Source of the DNA: Mycobacterium shinjukuense
GTDB taxonomy: Bacteria; Actinomycetota; Actinomycetes; Mycobacteriales; Mycobacteriaceae
Assembly (NCBI RefSeq): GCF_010730055.1
Contig: NZ_AP022575.1
Coordinates: 3,162,001-3,226,000, forward strand
Length of the DNA: 64,000 nt
Direction: 5' to 3'
The position numbers and the translations under genes were made by a program. The number at the start of each line of letters is the position of its first letter. Position 1 is the first letter of the stretch. A model generated the notes under the pieces. That model had not been told where the DNA came from. It searched no databases and saw only the letters and a program-made list of their open reading frames with translations. Below, piece by piece: positions 1 to 8,575 of this stretch.

Positions 1-440
1 CCGCGGAGACGTTCAGGGACGGCTGGCTGCACACCGGCGACATGGCCCGTGAAGACGAGGACGGGTTCTATCACATCGTCGACCGGGTCAAGGACATGAT
101 CGTCACCGGCGGGTTCAACGTGTTTCCCCGCGAGGTCGAAGACGTCGTCGCCGAGCATCCGGCCGTCGCCCAGGTGTGTGTGGTTGGGGCGCCGGACGAG
201 AAGTGGGGCGAGGCCGTCACCGCGGTGGTGGTGCTGCGTGCCGACGCGGCCCGCGACGACGCCGCGATCGAGGCCATGACCGCCGAGATCCAGGATGCGG
301 TCAAGGAGCGCAAGGGCTCGGTGCAGTCGCCCAAGCGGGTGGTGGTCGTCGACTCGCTGCCGTTGACCGGGCTGGGCAAGCCGGACAAGAAGGCGGTGCG
401 CGCGCGATTCTGGGAAGGCGCCGGCCGCGCCGTGGGCTGA
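1..440 (+). CDS. fadD8: fatty acyl-CoA synthetase, C-terminal part (cut by window start)
   Basis: This is the carboxy-terminal end of an ATP-dependent adenylate-forming ligase that activates a carboxylic acid to acyl-AMP and then acyl-CoA. The reading frame is open from base 3 and shows GWLHTGD, the hinge-region DRVKDMI and GGFNVFPREVE, and the AMP-binding C-terminal domain ending with TGLGKPDKKAVR, which carries the catalytic lysine. The stop is TGA at 438-440. The assignment to FadD8 rests on position next to menB as in M. tuberculosis (Rv0551c region), so the family is sure and the paralogue is an inference. A perfect palindrome follows 12 bases after the stop. Confidence 0.85.
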   Translation, partial: AETFRDGWLHTGDMAREDEDGFYHIVDRVKDMIVTGGFNVFPREVEDVVAEHPAVAQVCVVGAPDEKWGEAVTAVVVLRADAARDDAAIEAMTAEIQDAVKERKGSVQSPKRVVVVDSLPLTGLGKPDKKAVRARFWEGAGRAVG

Positions 441-452
441 GGGCTTGGCCGG

Positions 453-510
453 CGAGCAGACGTAAAAGCGCCCTCAAACCCGGGTTTGAGGGCGCTTTTA
501 CGTCTGCTCG
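453..510. repeat. 58-bp perfect palindrome, terminator-like, fadD8/menB junction
   Basis: The two 29-bp arms are exactly complementary around 481/482. The outer arm contains GAGCAGACGTAAAAGCG. As RNA it would form a very stable hairpin just after the fadD8 stop, ending 9 bases before the menB GTG. It lacks a U-tract, as is common for mycobacterial terminators. A related palindrome with almost the same outer arm (GAGCAGACGCAAAAG) occurs at 23184-23243, so this is a dispersed element rather than a private terminator. Confidence 0.85.
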
Positions 511-519
511 GCCACTACT

Positions 520-1425
520 GTGGCAGGCATGGCGCCCTTTGACCCGCGGGTGTGGCGACCCGTCGACGGGTTCGACGATCTGACCGACATTACCTACCAC
601 CGCCACGTCGACGATGCCACCGTGCGGGTGGCGTTCGACCGTCCCGAGGTGCGCAACGCGTTTCGCCCGCACACCGTCGACGAGCTCTACCGGGTGCTCG
701 ACCACGCCAGGATGTCCCCGGACGTGGGTGTGGTGTTGCTGACCGGCAACGGGCCGTCGCCCAAAGACGGCGGCTGGGCGTTTTGCTCCGGCGGCGATCA
801 GCGGATTCGCGGACGCACCGGCTACCAGTACGCCTCCGGAGAGACCGCGGACACCGTTGACGTCGCCCGCGCCGGCCGGCTGCACATCCTCGAGGTGCAG
901 CGGCTGATCCGGTTCATGCCCAAGGTGGTCATCTGCCTGGTCAACGGCTGGGCGGCCGGCGGCGGGCACAGCCTGCACGTGGTGTGCGACCTCACCCTGG
1001 CCAGCCGTGAGCACGCCCGGTTCAAACAGACCGACGCCGACGTCGGCAGCTTCGACGGCGGTTACGGCAGCGCCTACCTGGCCCGGCAGGTGGGCCAGAA
1101 GTTCGCCCGGGAGATCTTCTTCCTGGGTCGCACCTACACCGCCGAGCAGATGCACCGCATGGGCGCGGTCAACGAGGTCGTCGACCACGCCCAGCTGGAG
1201 GCGGTGGGCCTGGAATGGGCGGCCGCGATCAATGCGAAATCGCCTCAGGCGCAACGGATGCTGAAGTTCGCCTTCAACCTGCTCGACGACGGGCTGGTGG
1301 GTCAGCAGCTGTTCGCCGGCGAGGCCACCCGGCTGGCCTACATGACCGATGAGGCCATCGAGGGCCGGGATGCGTTCCTGCAGAAGCGGCCCCCGGACTG
1401 GAGCCCGTTCCCGCGCTACTTCTGA
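520..1425 (+). CDS. menB: 1,4-dihydroxy-2-naphthoyl-CoA synthase
   Basis: This crotonase-fold enzyme cyclises o-succinylbenzoyl-CoA to 1,4-dihydroxy-2-naphthoyl-CoA in menaquinone synthesis. MenB hallmarks are present: DGFDDLTDITYHR near the N-terminus, FCSGGDQR for the oxyanion hole, NGWAAGGGHSLH, the active-site stretch KQTDADVGSFDGGYGS, and the family ending PPDWSPFPRYF. It has 301 residues from GTG 520; ATG 529 is an alternative start. The M. tuberculosis protein is slightly longer at the N-terminus, as I recall it. No clear ribosome-binding site is seen because the palindrome at 453-510 abuts the start. Leaderless or read-through expression is possible. Confidence 0.95.
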   Translation: MAGMAPFDPRVWRPVDGFDDLTDITYHRHVDDATVRVAFDRPEVRNAFRPHTVDELYRVLDHARMSPDVGVVLLTGNGPSPKDGGWAFCSGGDQRIRGRTGYQYASGETADTVDVARAGRLHILEVQRLIRFMPKVVICLVNGWAAGGGHSLHVVCDLTLASREHARFKQTDADVGSFDGGYGSAYLARQVGQKFAREIFFLGRTYTAEQMHRMGAVNEVVDHAQLEAVGLEWAAAINAKSPQAQRMLKFAFNLLDDGLVGQQLFAGEATRLAYMTDEAIEGRDAFLQKRPPDWSPFPRYF

Positions 1426-1539
1426 GCGAGCTGAGCGGCCGCTTCACCGAGGCTGTAGTTGGCGCGCGGAATTGCGAGTGGCGGCCACGCCAGCTACAGG
1501 CTCGGTAAACGAGATTTGCCCGCCCCCTAGACTCCCCAT

Positions 1540-2430
1540 GTGAGCAAGAGCCCGCTGCGCCGGTTGACCGAACAGATCACCCTGGCCGGCATGCGGCCCC
1601 CGGTCTCGCCGCAGCTGCTGATCAACCGGCCCGCCATCAAACCGGTCGACCTACACGGCAAACGCATCCTGCTCACCGGCGCATCCTCGGGCATCGGGGA
1701 GGCCGCGGCCGAGCAGTTCGCCCGCAGTGGCGCCGTGGTGGTGGCCGTCGCCCGCCGCCGCGATTTGCTCGACCGACTGGCCGATCGGATCACGACCTCG
1801 GGCGGCGCGGCGATATCGGCCCCCTGCGACCTTTCGGACATGGACGCCGTCGACGCACTGGTCGCCGACGTCGACAACCGCATCGGCGGGGTCGACATCC
1901 TGATCAACAACGCCGGCCGGTCCATCCGGCGGCCGCTGGGCGAGTCGCTGGACCGCTGGCACGACGTCGAGCGGACCATCGTGCTCAACTACTATGCGCC
2001 GCTGCGGCTGATCCGCGGGCTCGCACCCGGGATGCTCGAGCGCGGCGACGGCCACATCATCAACGTCTGCACCTGGGGCGTGCTGACCGAGGCCTCACCG
2101 CTGTTCGCCGTGTACAACGCGTCCAAGGCCGCACTGTCCGCGGTGAGCCGGACCGTCGAAACCGAGTGGGGCCGCAGGGGCGTGCACTCCACCACGCTGT
2201 ACTACCCACTGGTCGCCACGCCGATGATCGCACCCACGAGGGCCTACGACGGGATGCCGGCGCTGACGGCGCAGGAGGCCGCGCGGTGGATGGTCACCGC
2301 GGCGCGCACCCGACCGGTACGCATCGCACCGCGGATGGCGCTGGCGGCCAAGGCGCTCAACACCGTCGGCCCGCGCTGGCTGGACGCCATCGTGGGGCGG
2401 CGCGGCAGCCGGCCCGACGACACCCACTAA
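1540..2430 (+). CDS. short-chain dehydrogenase/reductase (Rv0547c-like)
   Basis: This is a classical SDR-type NAD(P)-dependent oxidoreductase of 296 residues; its substrate is unknown. It shows the nucleotide-binding TGASSGIGEAAA around residues 46-57, NNAG in DILINNAGRSI, and YNASKAAL with the catalytic Tyr and Lys. The usual catalytic Ser region reads INVCTWG, so the position normally held by Ser carries Cys/Thr, which may alter activity. The GTG start at 1540 sits inside ATGTGA, where the preceding ATG would stop at once. The N-terminal 40 residues before the Rossmann fold are longer than in minimal SDRs. It is followed after 15 bases by a gene with a good AGGAG site, so the two may be co-transcribed. 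Confidence 0.88.
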   Translation: MSKSPLRRLTEQITLAGMRPPVSPQLLINRPAIKPVDLHGKRILLTGASSGIGEAAAEQFARSGAVVVAVARRRDLLDRLADRITTSGGAAISAPCDLSDMDAVDALVADVDNRIGGVDILINNAGRSIRRPLGESLDRWHDVERTIVLNYYAPLRLIRGLAPGMLERGDGHIINVCTWGVLTEASPLFAVYNASKAALSAVSRTVETEWGRRGVHSTTLYYPLVATPMIAPTRAYDGMPALTAQEAARWMVTAARTRPVRIAPRMALAAKALNTVGPRWLDAIVGRRGSRPDDTH

Positions 2431-2445
2431 TCCCAGGAGTTTGCT

Positions 2446-3066
2446 ATGTCCGACATCTGGCCCACCATCGCCGCCGAGCGCGGCGCGCTGGCCGACGACC
2501 TCGCCGGGCTGACGCCGGCGCAATGGGACACGCCGTCGCTGTGCGCGGGGTGGACGGTCCGCGACGTGGTCGCGCACCTGTCGTCGACCGCCGCGCTGAC
2601 GCCGCCCAAGTTCTTCGTCGGCATGGCCAAGGCCGGGTTCAACTTCGACAGGTTCGCCAATGGCCAGATAGCCCGGCATCGCGGCCCTGATCCGGCCGGC
2701 ACCCTCAACGCATTCCGCAGCCGGCAGCATGCCACCTCGGCGCCGCCCGGACCCAAGGTCTCCTGGCTAGGCGAGATCGTGATCCACGGCGCCGACGTGC
2801 GCCGTCCGCTGGGCATCGCGCACACCTACGCCCCCGGCGCGGTTCGTCGGGTGATCGACTTCTACAAGCGTTCCAACCTGCTCAGCGGCGCCAAGAAGCG
2901 GATCGCCGGGCTCGCCCTGCACGCCACCGACGAGCAGTGGCAACACGGCCGCGGCCAACGCGTCGAGGGCCCGCTGCTATCGCTGCTGCTCGCCATGACC
3001 GGCCGCGATGTCGCGGGCGACGATCTCACCGGACCCGGGGTGCAGACCCTGCGTAGCCGATGCTAG
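2446..3066 (+). CDS. MDMPI-N / DinB-like metalloenzyme (maleylpyruvate isomerase family protein)
   Basis: The 206-residue protein belongs to the mycothiol-dependent maleylpyruvate isomerase/DinB superfamily. It has an N-terminal four-helix domain with the family signature W..PSLCAGWTVRDVVAHL (residues 27-46), where the final His is the usual metal ligand, and a second His in IVIHGADVRRPLG. The C-terminal region LLSLLLAMTGRD matches the family ending. AGGAG lies 8 bases before the ATG. I do not remember a gene here in M. tuberculosis, so it is an extra gene between the SDR and the glyoxalase-like gene. Thiol (mycothiol) dependence is inferred from the family; the substrate is unknown. Confidence 0.8.
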   Translation: MSDIWPTIAAERGALADDLAGLTPAQWDTPSLCAGWTVRDVVAHLSSTAALTPPKFFVGMAKAGFNFDRFANGQIARHRGPDPAGTLNAFRSRQHATSAPPGPKVSWLGEIVIHGADVRRPLGIAHTYAPGAVRRVIDFYKRSNLLSGAKKRIAGLALHATDEQWQHGRGQRVEGPLLSLLLAMTGRDVAGDDLTGPGVQTLRSRC

Positions 3067-3076
3067 ACACAAGGGC

Positions 3077-3493
3077 ATGGAGATCCTGGCCAGCCGCATG
3101 CTGCTTCGGCCGGCAGATTATCAGCGCTCGTTGAGCTTTTACCGCGACCAGATCGGCCTGGCGATCGCCCGTGAATACGGGGCGGGCACAGTGTTTTTCG
3201 CCGGCCAGTCGCTGCTTGAACTGGCCGGGTATCCTCTCCAGGGCGACCCGGACCACTCCCGGGGCCCCTTTCCCGGCGCGCTGTGGCTGCAGGTGCGCGA
3301 TATCGAGGCGACCCAGGCCGAGTTGGCCGGCCGGGGGGTGCCGATCACCCGCGAGGCGCGTCAAGAGCCGTGGGGCCTGCGCGAGATGCACGTCACCGAC
3401 CCGGACGGGATCACGCTGATCTTCGTCCAGGTCCCCGAGGACCATCCGCTGCGGGTAGACACCCGTCTGCGCACTCCGCCGAACGTCGGGTGA
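3077..3493 (+). CDS. glyoxalase/bleomycin-resistance (VOC) family protein
   Basis: This is a 138-residue vicinal-oxygen-chelate fold protein (Rv0546c-like). It has the two beta-alpha-beta-beta-beta modules typical of the family: MLLRPADYQRSLSFYRDQIGL in the first and MHVTDPDGITLIFVQVP in the second. DPDG followed by a metal-binding acidic/His position is usual for VOC enzymes. The ATG at 3077 follows AAGGGC. An upstream frame exists but starts inside the previous gene. The reaction is unknown; glyoxalase activity is not implied by the fold alone. Confidence 0.85.
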   Translation: MEILASRMLLRPADYQRSLSFYRDQIGLAIAREYGAGTVFFAGQSLLELAGYPLQGDPDHSRGPFPGALWLQVRDIEATQAELAGRGVPITREARQEPWGLREMHVTDPDGITLIFVQVPEDHPLRVDTRLRTPPNVG

Positions 3494-3591
3494 ACCGCTA
3501 GGTAACATCTGGCGACGAGTCGCAATACACCTGCATTTCGCGTACTCGTTTGATCGACAACGGAATACCCCGACCACCAGAATCAGGGCCT

Positions 3592-4836
3592 GTGAACATC
3601 GAGTTGTTCCTCTTGATCATCGTCGTCGTCACGGCACTGGCATTCGACTTCACCAACGGGTTCCACGACACCGGCAACGCCATGGCGACGTCGATCGCCA
3701 GCGGCGCCCTGGCGCCGAAGGCGGCAGTGGTCCTTTCCGCGGTGCTGAACCTGATCGGTGCCTTCCTGTCCACGGCGGTGGCGGCCACCATCGCCAAGGG
3801 TCTGATCGACGCCAACCTGGTGACCCTGGAGCTGGTGTTCGCCGGCCTGGTCGGCGGCATCGTCTGGAACCTGTTGACCTGGCTGCTGGGCATCCCGTCG
3901 AGTTCCTCGCACGCGCTGATTGGGGGCATCGTCGGCGCCACGATCGCGGCCGTCGGCGGACACGGGGTGATCTGGACCGGTGTGGTGTCCAAGGTGATCG
4001 TGCCGGCCGTGGTGGCCACACTGCTGGCCACCCTCGTCGGAGCGACCGGCACCTGGCTGGTCTACCGGATGACCCGCGGCGTCACCGAAAAGCGCACCGA
4101 AGCCGGCTTCCGGCGCGGCCAGATCGGCTCGGCGTCGCTGGTCTCGCTGGCGCACGGCACCAACGACGCGCAGAAGACGATGGGGGTGATCTTCTTGGCG
4201 CTGATGTCCTACGGCGCGGTCAGCAAGACCGCCGCCCTGCCGCCGCTGTGGGTCATCGTCAGTTGCGCGGTGGCCATGGCGGCGGGGACCTACCTGGGTG
4301 GCTGGCGCATCATCCGCACCCTGGGCAAGGGCCTGGTCGAGATCAAACCGCCGCAGGGGATGGCCGCCGAGTCATCGTCGGCCGCGGTCATTCTGTTGTC
4401 CGCGCACTTCGGCTACGCGCTGTCCACGACCCAGGTCGCGACGGGGTCGGTGCTGGGCAGCGGCGTGGGCAAGCCCGGCGCGGAGGTGCGCTGGGGGGTG
4501 GCCGGCCGGATGGTGGTCGCATGGCTGGTCACGCTTCCGCTGGCTGGGCTGGTCGGAGCCATCACCTACTGGCTGGTGCACCTCATCGGCGGATACCCGG
4601 GCGCGATCATCGGTTTCACCCTACTGTGGCTGACATCGGGCGCCATCTGGCTGCAGTCGCGCAAGGCGCGGGTCGACCACACCAACGTCAACGCCGACTG
4701 GAAAGGCAACTTGACGGCCGGACTGGAGTCCGTCCCAACAGCCGCCCCGAAACCCAGACCCGGTCCGACGCAGGTCCGCGAAACCATGCCGCCGTTCGAC
4801 GCCGACGGCGCGATCACCACCCGTAACGCCTCATGA
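3592..4836 (+). CDS. pitA: low-affinity inorganic phosphate transporter
   Basis: This is a PiT family permease of the inner membrane that imports phosphate with protons or as a metal-phosphate complex. It has about ten hydrophobic segments and the two PiT signatures: FDFTNGFHDTGNAMATS at the N-terminus and the duplicated SLAHGTNDAQKTMGV in the middle. SSSSHALIGG is also typical. The central loop (about residues 145-190) and the hydrophilic tail are cytoplasmic candidates. I chose GTG 3592 because the homologous protein begins with an Asn-Ile-x-Leu-Phe stretch there; an upstream in-frame start at 3550 would add 14 polar residues. The stop overlaps the next gene by ATGA. Confidence 0.93.
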   Translation: MNIELFLLIIVVVTALAFDFTNGFHDTGNAMATSIASGALAPKAAVVLSAVLNLIGAFLSTAVAATIAKGLIDANLVTLELVFAGLVGGIVWNLLTWLLGIPSSSSHALIGGIVGATIAAVGGHGVIWTGVVSKVIVPAVVATLLATLVGATGTWLVYRMTRGVTEKRTEAGFRRGQIGSASLVSLAHGTNDAQKTMGVIFLALMSYGAVSKTAALPPLWVIVSCAVAMAAGTYLGGWRIIRTLGKGLVEIKPPQGMAAESSSAAVILLSAHFGYALSTTQVATGSVLGSGVGKPGAEVRWGVAGRMVVAWLVTLPLAGLVGAITYWLVHLIGGYPGAIIGFTLLWLTSGAIWLQSRKARVDHTNVNADWKGNLTAGLESVPTAAPKPRPGPTQVRETMPPFDADGAITTRNAS

Positions 4837-5120
4837 GTGCCTGGTTCAACTACACGGCCACGCTGAAGATCCTGATCTTCAGCCTGCTGGCCGGTGCCGC
4901 GCTGCCCGCGCTGTTCGCGTTCGGGGTGCGGCTGGCGGCCGTCGGCGCGGGTGGCGTCGATGGCGGCGCCCCGCCGCGGCGGCGTCCGGTGCTGCTGGCC
5001 ATCAGCTGGGCGATCTACGCGCTGGTTTTCGCGGTGGTGGTCATCGGGGTGCTGTATATCGCCCGCGACTTCATCGCCGAGCACACTGGCTGGCTCATCC
5101 TCGGCGCCAAGCGCGCGTAA
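4833..5120 (+). CDS. small membrane protein downstream of pitA (Rv0544c-like)
   Basis: The 95-residue protein has two predicted membrane helices (about residues 12-35 and 48-72) joined by a loop containing PPRRRPVL. It has no recognised catalytic motif. Its ATG overlaps the pitA stop as ATGA, which implies translational coupling and suggests a role linked to PitA, though none is proven. The conserved gene position agrees with Rv0544c of M. tuberculosis. Confidence 0.8.
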   Translation: MSAWFNYTATLKILIFSLLAGAALPALFAFGVRLAAVGAGGVDGGAPPRRRPVLLAISWAIYALVFAVVVIGVLYIARDFIAEHTGWLILGAKRA

Positions 5121-5186
5121 CACCTTGGTCGCGGATCTGTCATGACATAGGGTTTGTCGGCGACACCGACGGGAAGATGTTACAGC

Positions 5187-5489
5187 GTGAACCGATTCCT
5201 TAACTCGATCGTCTGCTGGTTGCGCGCGGGATATCCCGACGGCGTTCCGCCGACCGACTCCTTCGCCGTGTTGGCCCTGCTGGCCCGCCGACTGACCAAC
5301 GAGGAGGTCCAGGTCGTGGCCAACGAACTGATGCGGCGCGGTGAGTTCGACCAGATCGACATCGGGGTGGCGATCACCCAATTCACCGACGACCTGCCGT
5401 CACCGGAAGACATCGAGCGAGTGCGAGAACGGTTGGCCGCCAACGGCTGGCCCCTCGACGATGCTCGCGACAGTGAGGACTGCGTATAG
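5187..5489 (+). CDS. DUF3349 family small helical protein (Rv0543c-like)
   Basis: This is a 100-residue soluble protein with the pattern RAGYPDGVPPTDSFAVLALL and DIGVAITQFTDDLPSPEDIERVRERLAA, which I recognise as the mycobacterial DUF3349 family. The family's structure is a small helical bundle, and a role in nucleic-acid or protein binding is only a guess. GTG 5187 was chosen over the earlier start at 5154 because homologues begin at Val/Met-Asn-Arg-Phe. GGGAAG lies 11 bases upstream of it. It ends 14 bases before the menE region. Confidence 0.82.
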   Translation: MNRFLNSIVCWLRAGYPDGVPPTDSFAVLALLARRLTNEEVQVVANELMRRGEFDQIDIGVAITQFTDDLPSPEDIERVRERLAANGWPLDDARDSEDCV

Positions 5490-5503
5490 CCATCCTGCGC
5501 GCA

Positions 5504-6640
5504 TTGCACGTCCCATCGGGTTCGGCAGCCCCGTTGCTGTTGCCCGCCCTGGAAGGCGTTCTGGACGGCCGTGACCCCGCGATGGTCGTCGTGGGTGCCC
5601 GCCAAGCCGCCGCGCCGGGTGTCTTACGCGTCGGCGACCGGATCGACGACGACGTGGCCCTGGTGGTGCCGACGTCGGGCACCACCGGCGCACCCAAGGG
5701 CGCGCTGCTGACCGCGGCCGCCCTGACCGCCAGCGCGTCGGCCAGCCACCGCCGGCTGGGCGGGCCCGGCAGCTGGCTGTTGGCGCTGCCGCCGCATCAC
5801 ATCGCCGGCCTGCAGGTGCTGGTGCGCAGCGTGGTCGCCGGCTCCGTGCCCGTCGAATTGGACGTCTCCGCCGGCTTCGATGTCACCGAAGTACCGAGCG
5901 CGGTCCAGAGATTGGGCTCTGGTCGGCGATACACGTCGCTGGTCGCCGCCCAGCTGGCCAAGGCGCTCACCGACCCGGCGGCGACCGACGCGCTGGCCGA
6001 GTTGGATGCCGTGCTGATCGGCGGCGGGCCGGCTCCCCGGCCAATCCTGGACGCCGCGGCCGCCGCCGGCATCACGGTGGTCCGCACCTACGGAATGAGT
6101 GAGACCGCGGGCGGCTGCGTGTACGACGGTGTTGCGCTCGACGGGGTCCGGCTGCGGGTGCTGGCCGATGGGCGCATCGCGGTCGGCGGCCAGACGCTGG
6201 CCAAGGGCTACCGCAGCCCGGTCGACCCGGACCCCTTTGCCGAACCGGGTTGGTTTCACACCGATGACCTTGGCGCCGTGGACGATTCGGGCGTGCTGAC
6301 GGTGTTGGGCCGTGTCGACGAGGCAATCAGCACGGGCGGGTTGACCGTGCTGCCGCAGCCCGTCGAGGCCGCGCTGTGCGCCCACCCCGCGGTGGCTGAG
6401 TGTGCGGTTTTCGGGCTCGCCGACGACCGGCTGGGCCAGCGGGTGGTCGCCGCGGTGGTACCCAGCCCGGGATGCCCACCGCCGACGCTGGACGCGCTGC
6501 GGGCACACGTCGCCCGCACCCTAGAGGTCACGGCCGCACCCCGCGAACTGCACATCGTGGACGCGCTGCCGCGGCGGGGCATCGGCAAGGTGGACCGCAC
6601 GGCGTTGGTGCGCCGGTTCGCTGCCGGAGGCGATCAATAG
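5504..6640 (+). CDS. menE: o-succinylbenzoate-CoA ligase
   Basis: This adenylate-forming enzyme converts o-succinylbenzoate to its CoA thioester, the substrate of MenB encoded 4 kb upstream. The motifs are the P-loop VPTSGTTGAPKGALLT, YGMSET, GWFHTDDLG, the hinge GRVDEAISTGG and the C-terminal lysine in RRGIGKVDRTALVRRF. It has about 378 residues. The start is uncertain: TTG 5504 is given, but an in-frame CTG at 5480 or ATC/ATA codons just upstream would give an N-terminus resembling other mycobacterial MenE proteins (I-L-R-A-L-H-V-P). The gene lies 14 bases after the DUF3349 gene, consistent with one transcript. Confidence 0.93.
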   Translation: MHVPSGSAAPLLLPALEGVLDGRDPAMVVVGARQAAAPGVLRVGDRIDDDVALVVPTSGTTGAPKGALLTAAALTASASASHRRLGGPGSWLLALPPHHIAGLQVLVRSVVAGSVPVELDVSAGFDVTEVPSAVQRLGSGRRYTSLVAAQLAKALTDPAATDALAELDAVLIGGGPAPRPILDAAAAAGITVVRTYGMSETAGGCVYDGVALDGVRLRVLADGRIAVGGQTLAKGYRSPVDPDPFAEPGWFHTDDLGAVDDSGVLTVLGRVDEAISTGGLTVLPQPVEAALCAHPAVAECAVFGLADDRLGQRVVAAVVPSPGCPPPTLDALRAHVARTLEVTAAPRELHIVDALPRRGIGKVDRTALVRRFAAGGDQ

Positions 6641-6651
6641 GCTTTGCGGTC

Positions 6652-8016
6652 GTGAGGATTGCTCGCCGCGAGACGTTGGCGGTCACCGTCGGTCTTGCCC
6701 TGGTCGCCGCGGCGTTCGTGCTGCCGCGAGTGCACCTCGGCGTCGACCCGCGCCGGGATATTGGTCTGGAGCGGTTCGGATCGCATGCCGGCGCCGCGCC
6801 GATCTTTGGCTACTGGGACGTCCACGCGGGTTGGGGCACGTTGCCGGCCATCGTGCTGGCGGTGGCCGTCGTGGCATGGGGACCCGTGGTGGCGCAACGG
6901 CTTTCGTGGCGAGCGCTGACACTGTGCAGCTGGGCGACCTGTTGCGCATGGGCGTTTTCGCTGGCGATGATCGACGGCTGGCAACGCGGCTTCGCCGGCC
7001 GATTGACCACCCGGGACGAGTATCTGCCGGTGGTGCCCGGCATCACCGACATCCCGGGCACCGTGCGCACATTCGCCGGCCGGATAGTCGACTTTCAGCC
7101 CAACTCCTGGGTCACGCACGTCTCCGGGCATCCGCCGGGTGCGCTGCTGACGTTCGTGTGGCTGGATCGGATCGGGTTGCATGGCGGGGCTTGGGCGGGG
7201 CTGTGGTGTCTGCTGGTGGGCTCCAGCGCGGCCGCGGCAGTGGTGACCGCCGTGCGTGCGCTGGCCGATGAGCGGCTCGCGCGGCGGGCCGCGCCGTTCG
7301 TCGCGGTGGCACCGACCGCGATCTGGATCGCGGTCTCGGCCGACGGATACTTTGCCGGCGTCGCGGCATGGGGCATCGCGCTGCTGGCGGTGGCGGTGCA
7401 CGCTGCGCCCCGGTTCCCGGCGTTGGTGGCCGGTGCGGCGGGCCTGCTGCTGGGCTGGGGGGTCTTCCTCAATTACGGCTTGGCGCTCATGGCCCTGCCG
7501 GCATTGGCGGTGTTGGTGTCGGCGGCGGACTGGCGGGCGGCGCTGCGGGCCGTGGCGCCGGCCGTCCTGGCAGCGGTGGCGGTGGCGGTTTCGTTCGCGA
7601 TCGCGGGCTTTTTCTGGTTCGACGGCTACACCCTGGTGCAGCAGCGCTATTGGCAGGGGGTCGCCAAGGACCGGCCGTTCCAGTACTGGTCGTGGGCCAA
7701 CCTCGCGTGTGTGGCCTGCGCGGTCGGACTGGGCGGTGTTGCCGGTCTCAGCAGGGTACTGGACCCGGTCCTCGACAGGGCCGGCGGGTTTCGCCGATCC
7801 GGTTTCCAGCTGCTGCTGCTGGCCGTCGTGGCCGCCATCGTCTGCGCCGACCTGAGCATGCTGAGCAAGGCCGAGACCGAACGGATCTGGCTGCCGTTCA
7901 CCAGCTGGCTGACCGCCGCGCCCGCGCTGCTGTCGCCCCGGACACATCGGTTGTGGCTGGCCGTCAACGCCACGGGGGCCTTGCTGCTGAACAGCACCAT
8001 CTTCACGAACTGGTAG
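6652..8016 (+). CDS. polytopic integral membrane protein (Rv0541c-like)
   Basis: This membrane protein has about 454 residues and at least ten hydrophobic segments. Large periplasmic loops contain FGYWDVHAGWG and SWVTHVSGHPPGALL, the second reminiscent of GT-C polyprenyl-dependent glycosyltransferases (an acidic/His pattern in the first loops). A glycosyltransferase-like role is therefore possible but not shown. GTG 6652 was chosen because translation before it is arginine-rich shadow sequence and menE ends at 6640. It is the last gene of the + strand men block, and a gene-poor stretch follows. Confidence 0.82.
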   Translation: MRIARRETLAVTVGLALVAAAFVLPRVHLGVDPRRDIGLERFGSHAGAAPIFGYWDVHAGWGTLPAIVLAVAVVAWGPVVAQRLSWRALTLCSWATCCAWAFSLAMIDGWQRGFAGRLTTRDEYLPVVPGITDIPGTVRTFAGRIVDFQPNSWVTHVSGHPPGALLTFVWLDRIGLHGGAWAGLWCLLVGSSAAAAVVTAVRALADERLARRAAPFVAVAPTAIWIAVSADGYFAGVAAWGIALLAVAVHAAPRFPALVAGAAGLLLGWGVFLNYGLALMALPALAVLVSAADWRAALRAVAPAVLAAVAVAVSFAIAGFFWFDGYTLVQQRYWQGVAKDRPFQYWSWANLACVACAVGLGGVAGLSRVLDPVLDRAGGFRRSGFQLLLLAVVAAIVCADLSMLSKAETERIWLPFTSWLTAAPALLSPRTHRLWLAVNATGALLLNSTIFTNW

Positions 8017-8575
8017 CCTTTGCCCGCTCGCCGGTGCCAGGCCCCTTCGCGGCTGCGAATGCATAATGCAACTATGCTGCTAAGCAATTATTGCTGTTTG
8101 CGCCACTTTGGTTGCTGCCCGGCGCGTACCCATGATCGGTGCCGGGGCGTGGCAGGTGGCGTCACCTGGCGCCGGTGAGTTGGTCACGGTGCCGTCCCGC
8201 TTTGCCGCTCCGGCCCGTCGCCGATGCTGCACTGCCGGCCCACTGGCCGCGGAGGATCGGATGGAAAGCCCTGTGGGACAACGTCGCCGGCAGCCACTAT
8301 CCGACCGTCCACTCCGCGCCGCCCGACCTCCGCTGACAGGCCCTGTCCCACCCCGCCATTCCGGGCCCGGCCGGGGAACCTCACGGAAAGCCGGTACCGG
8401 CCGGCGGGGGTCGCGGCGTGCACACCAGGTGTCGCCGCACAAGCACAAAAGATCGGTCGACTGCTGTCGTGCCTCCACAAGTCCACACCGGTCGGCGTGA
8501 AATCTCTTGTGTCACTCTGATTTCTCTGGTTTGTCGGCGGGGTGTCTTGTCAGTGCCCTCCGATAGTTTGGGCGT
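8017..8575. other. 559-bp gene-poor stretch
   Basis: I find no convincing gene. The beginning (8055-8100) is unusually AT-rich for this genome and contains the near-perfect palindrome AGCAATTATTGCT (8083-8095) preceded by GCATAATGCA (8061-8070). This resembles a MarR/TetR-type operator or a transfer scar. A short + strand frame around 8230-8336 encoding IGWKALWDNVAGSHYPT looks like the tail of a lost protein, but I cannot name it. The stretch ends at the 13E12-type pseudogene. Confidence 0.5.

Noticed and set aside
6400..6651. Upstream extension of the Rv0541c-like membrane protein inside menE
   Set aside because: It is an alternate frame of menE with Arg/Pro/Gly-rich translation; the hydrophobic protein starts at GTG 6652.
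8108..8500. 130-codon frame in the gene-poor stretch
   Set aside because: No motif, no SD, low-complexity Arg/Pro/Ala content; three overlapping frames are equally open.
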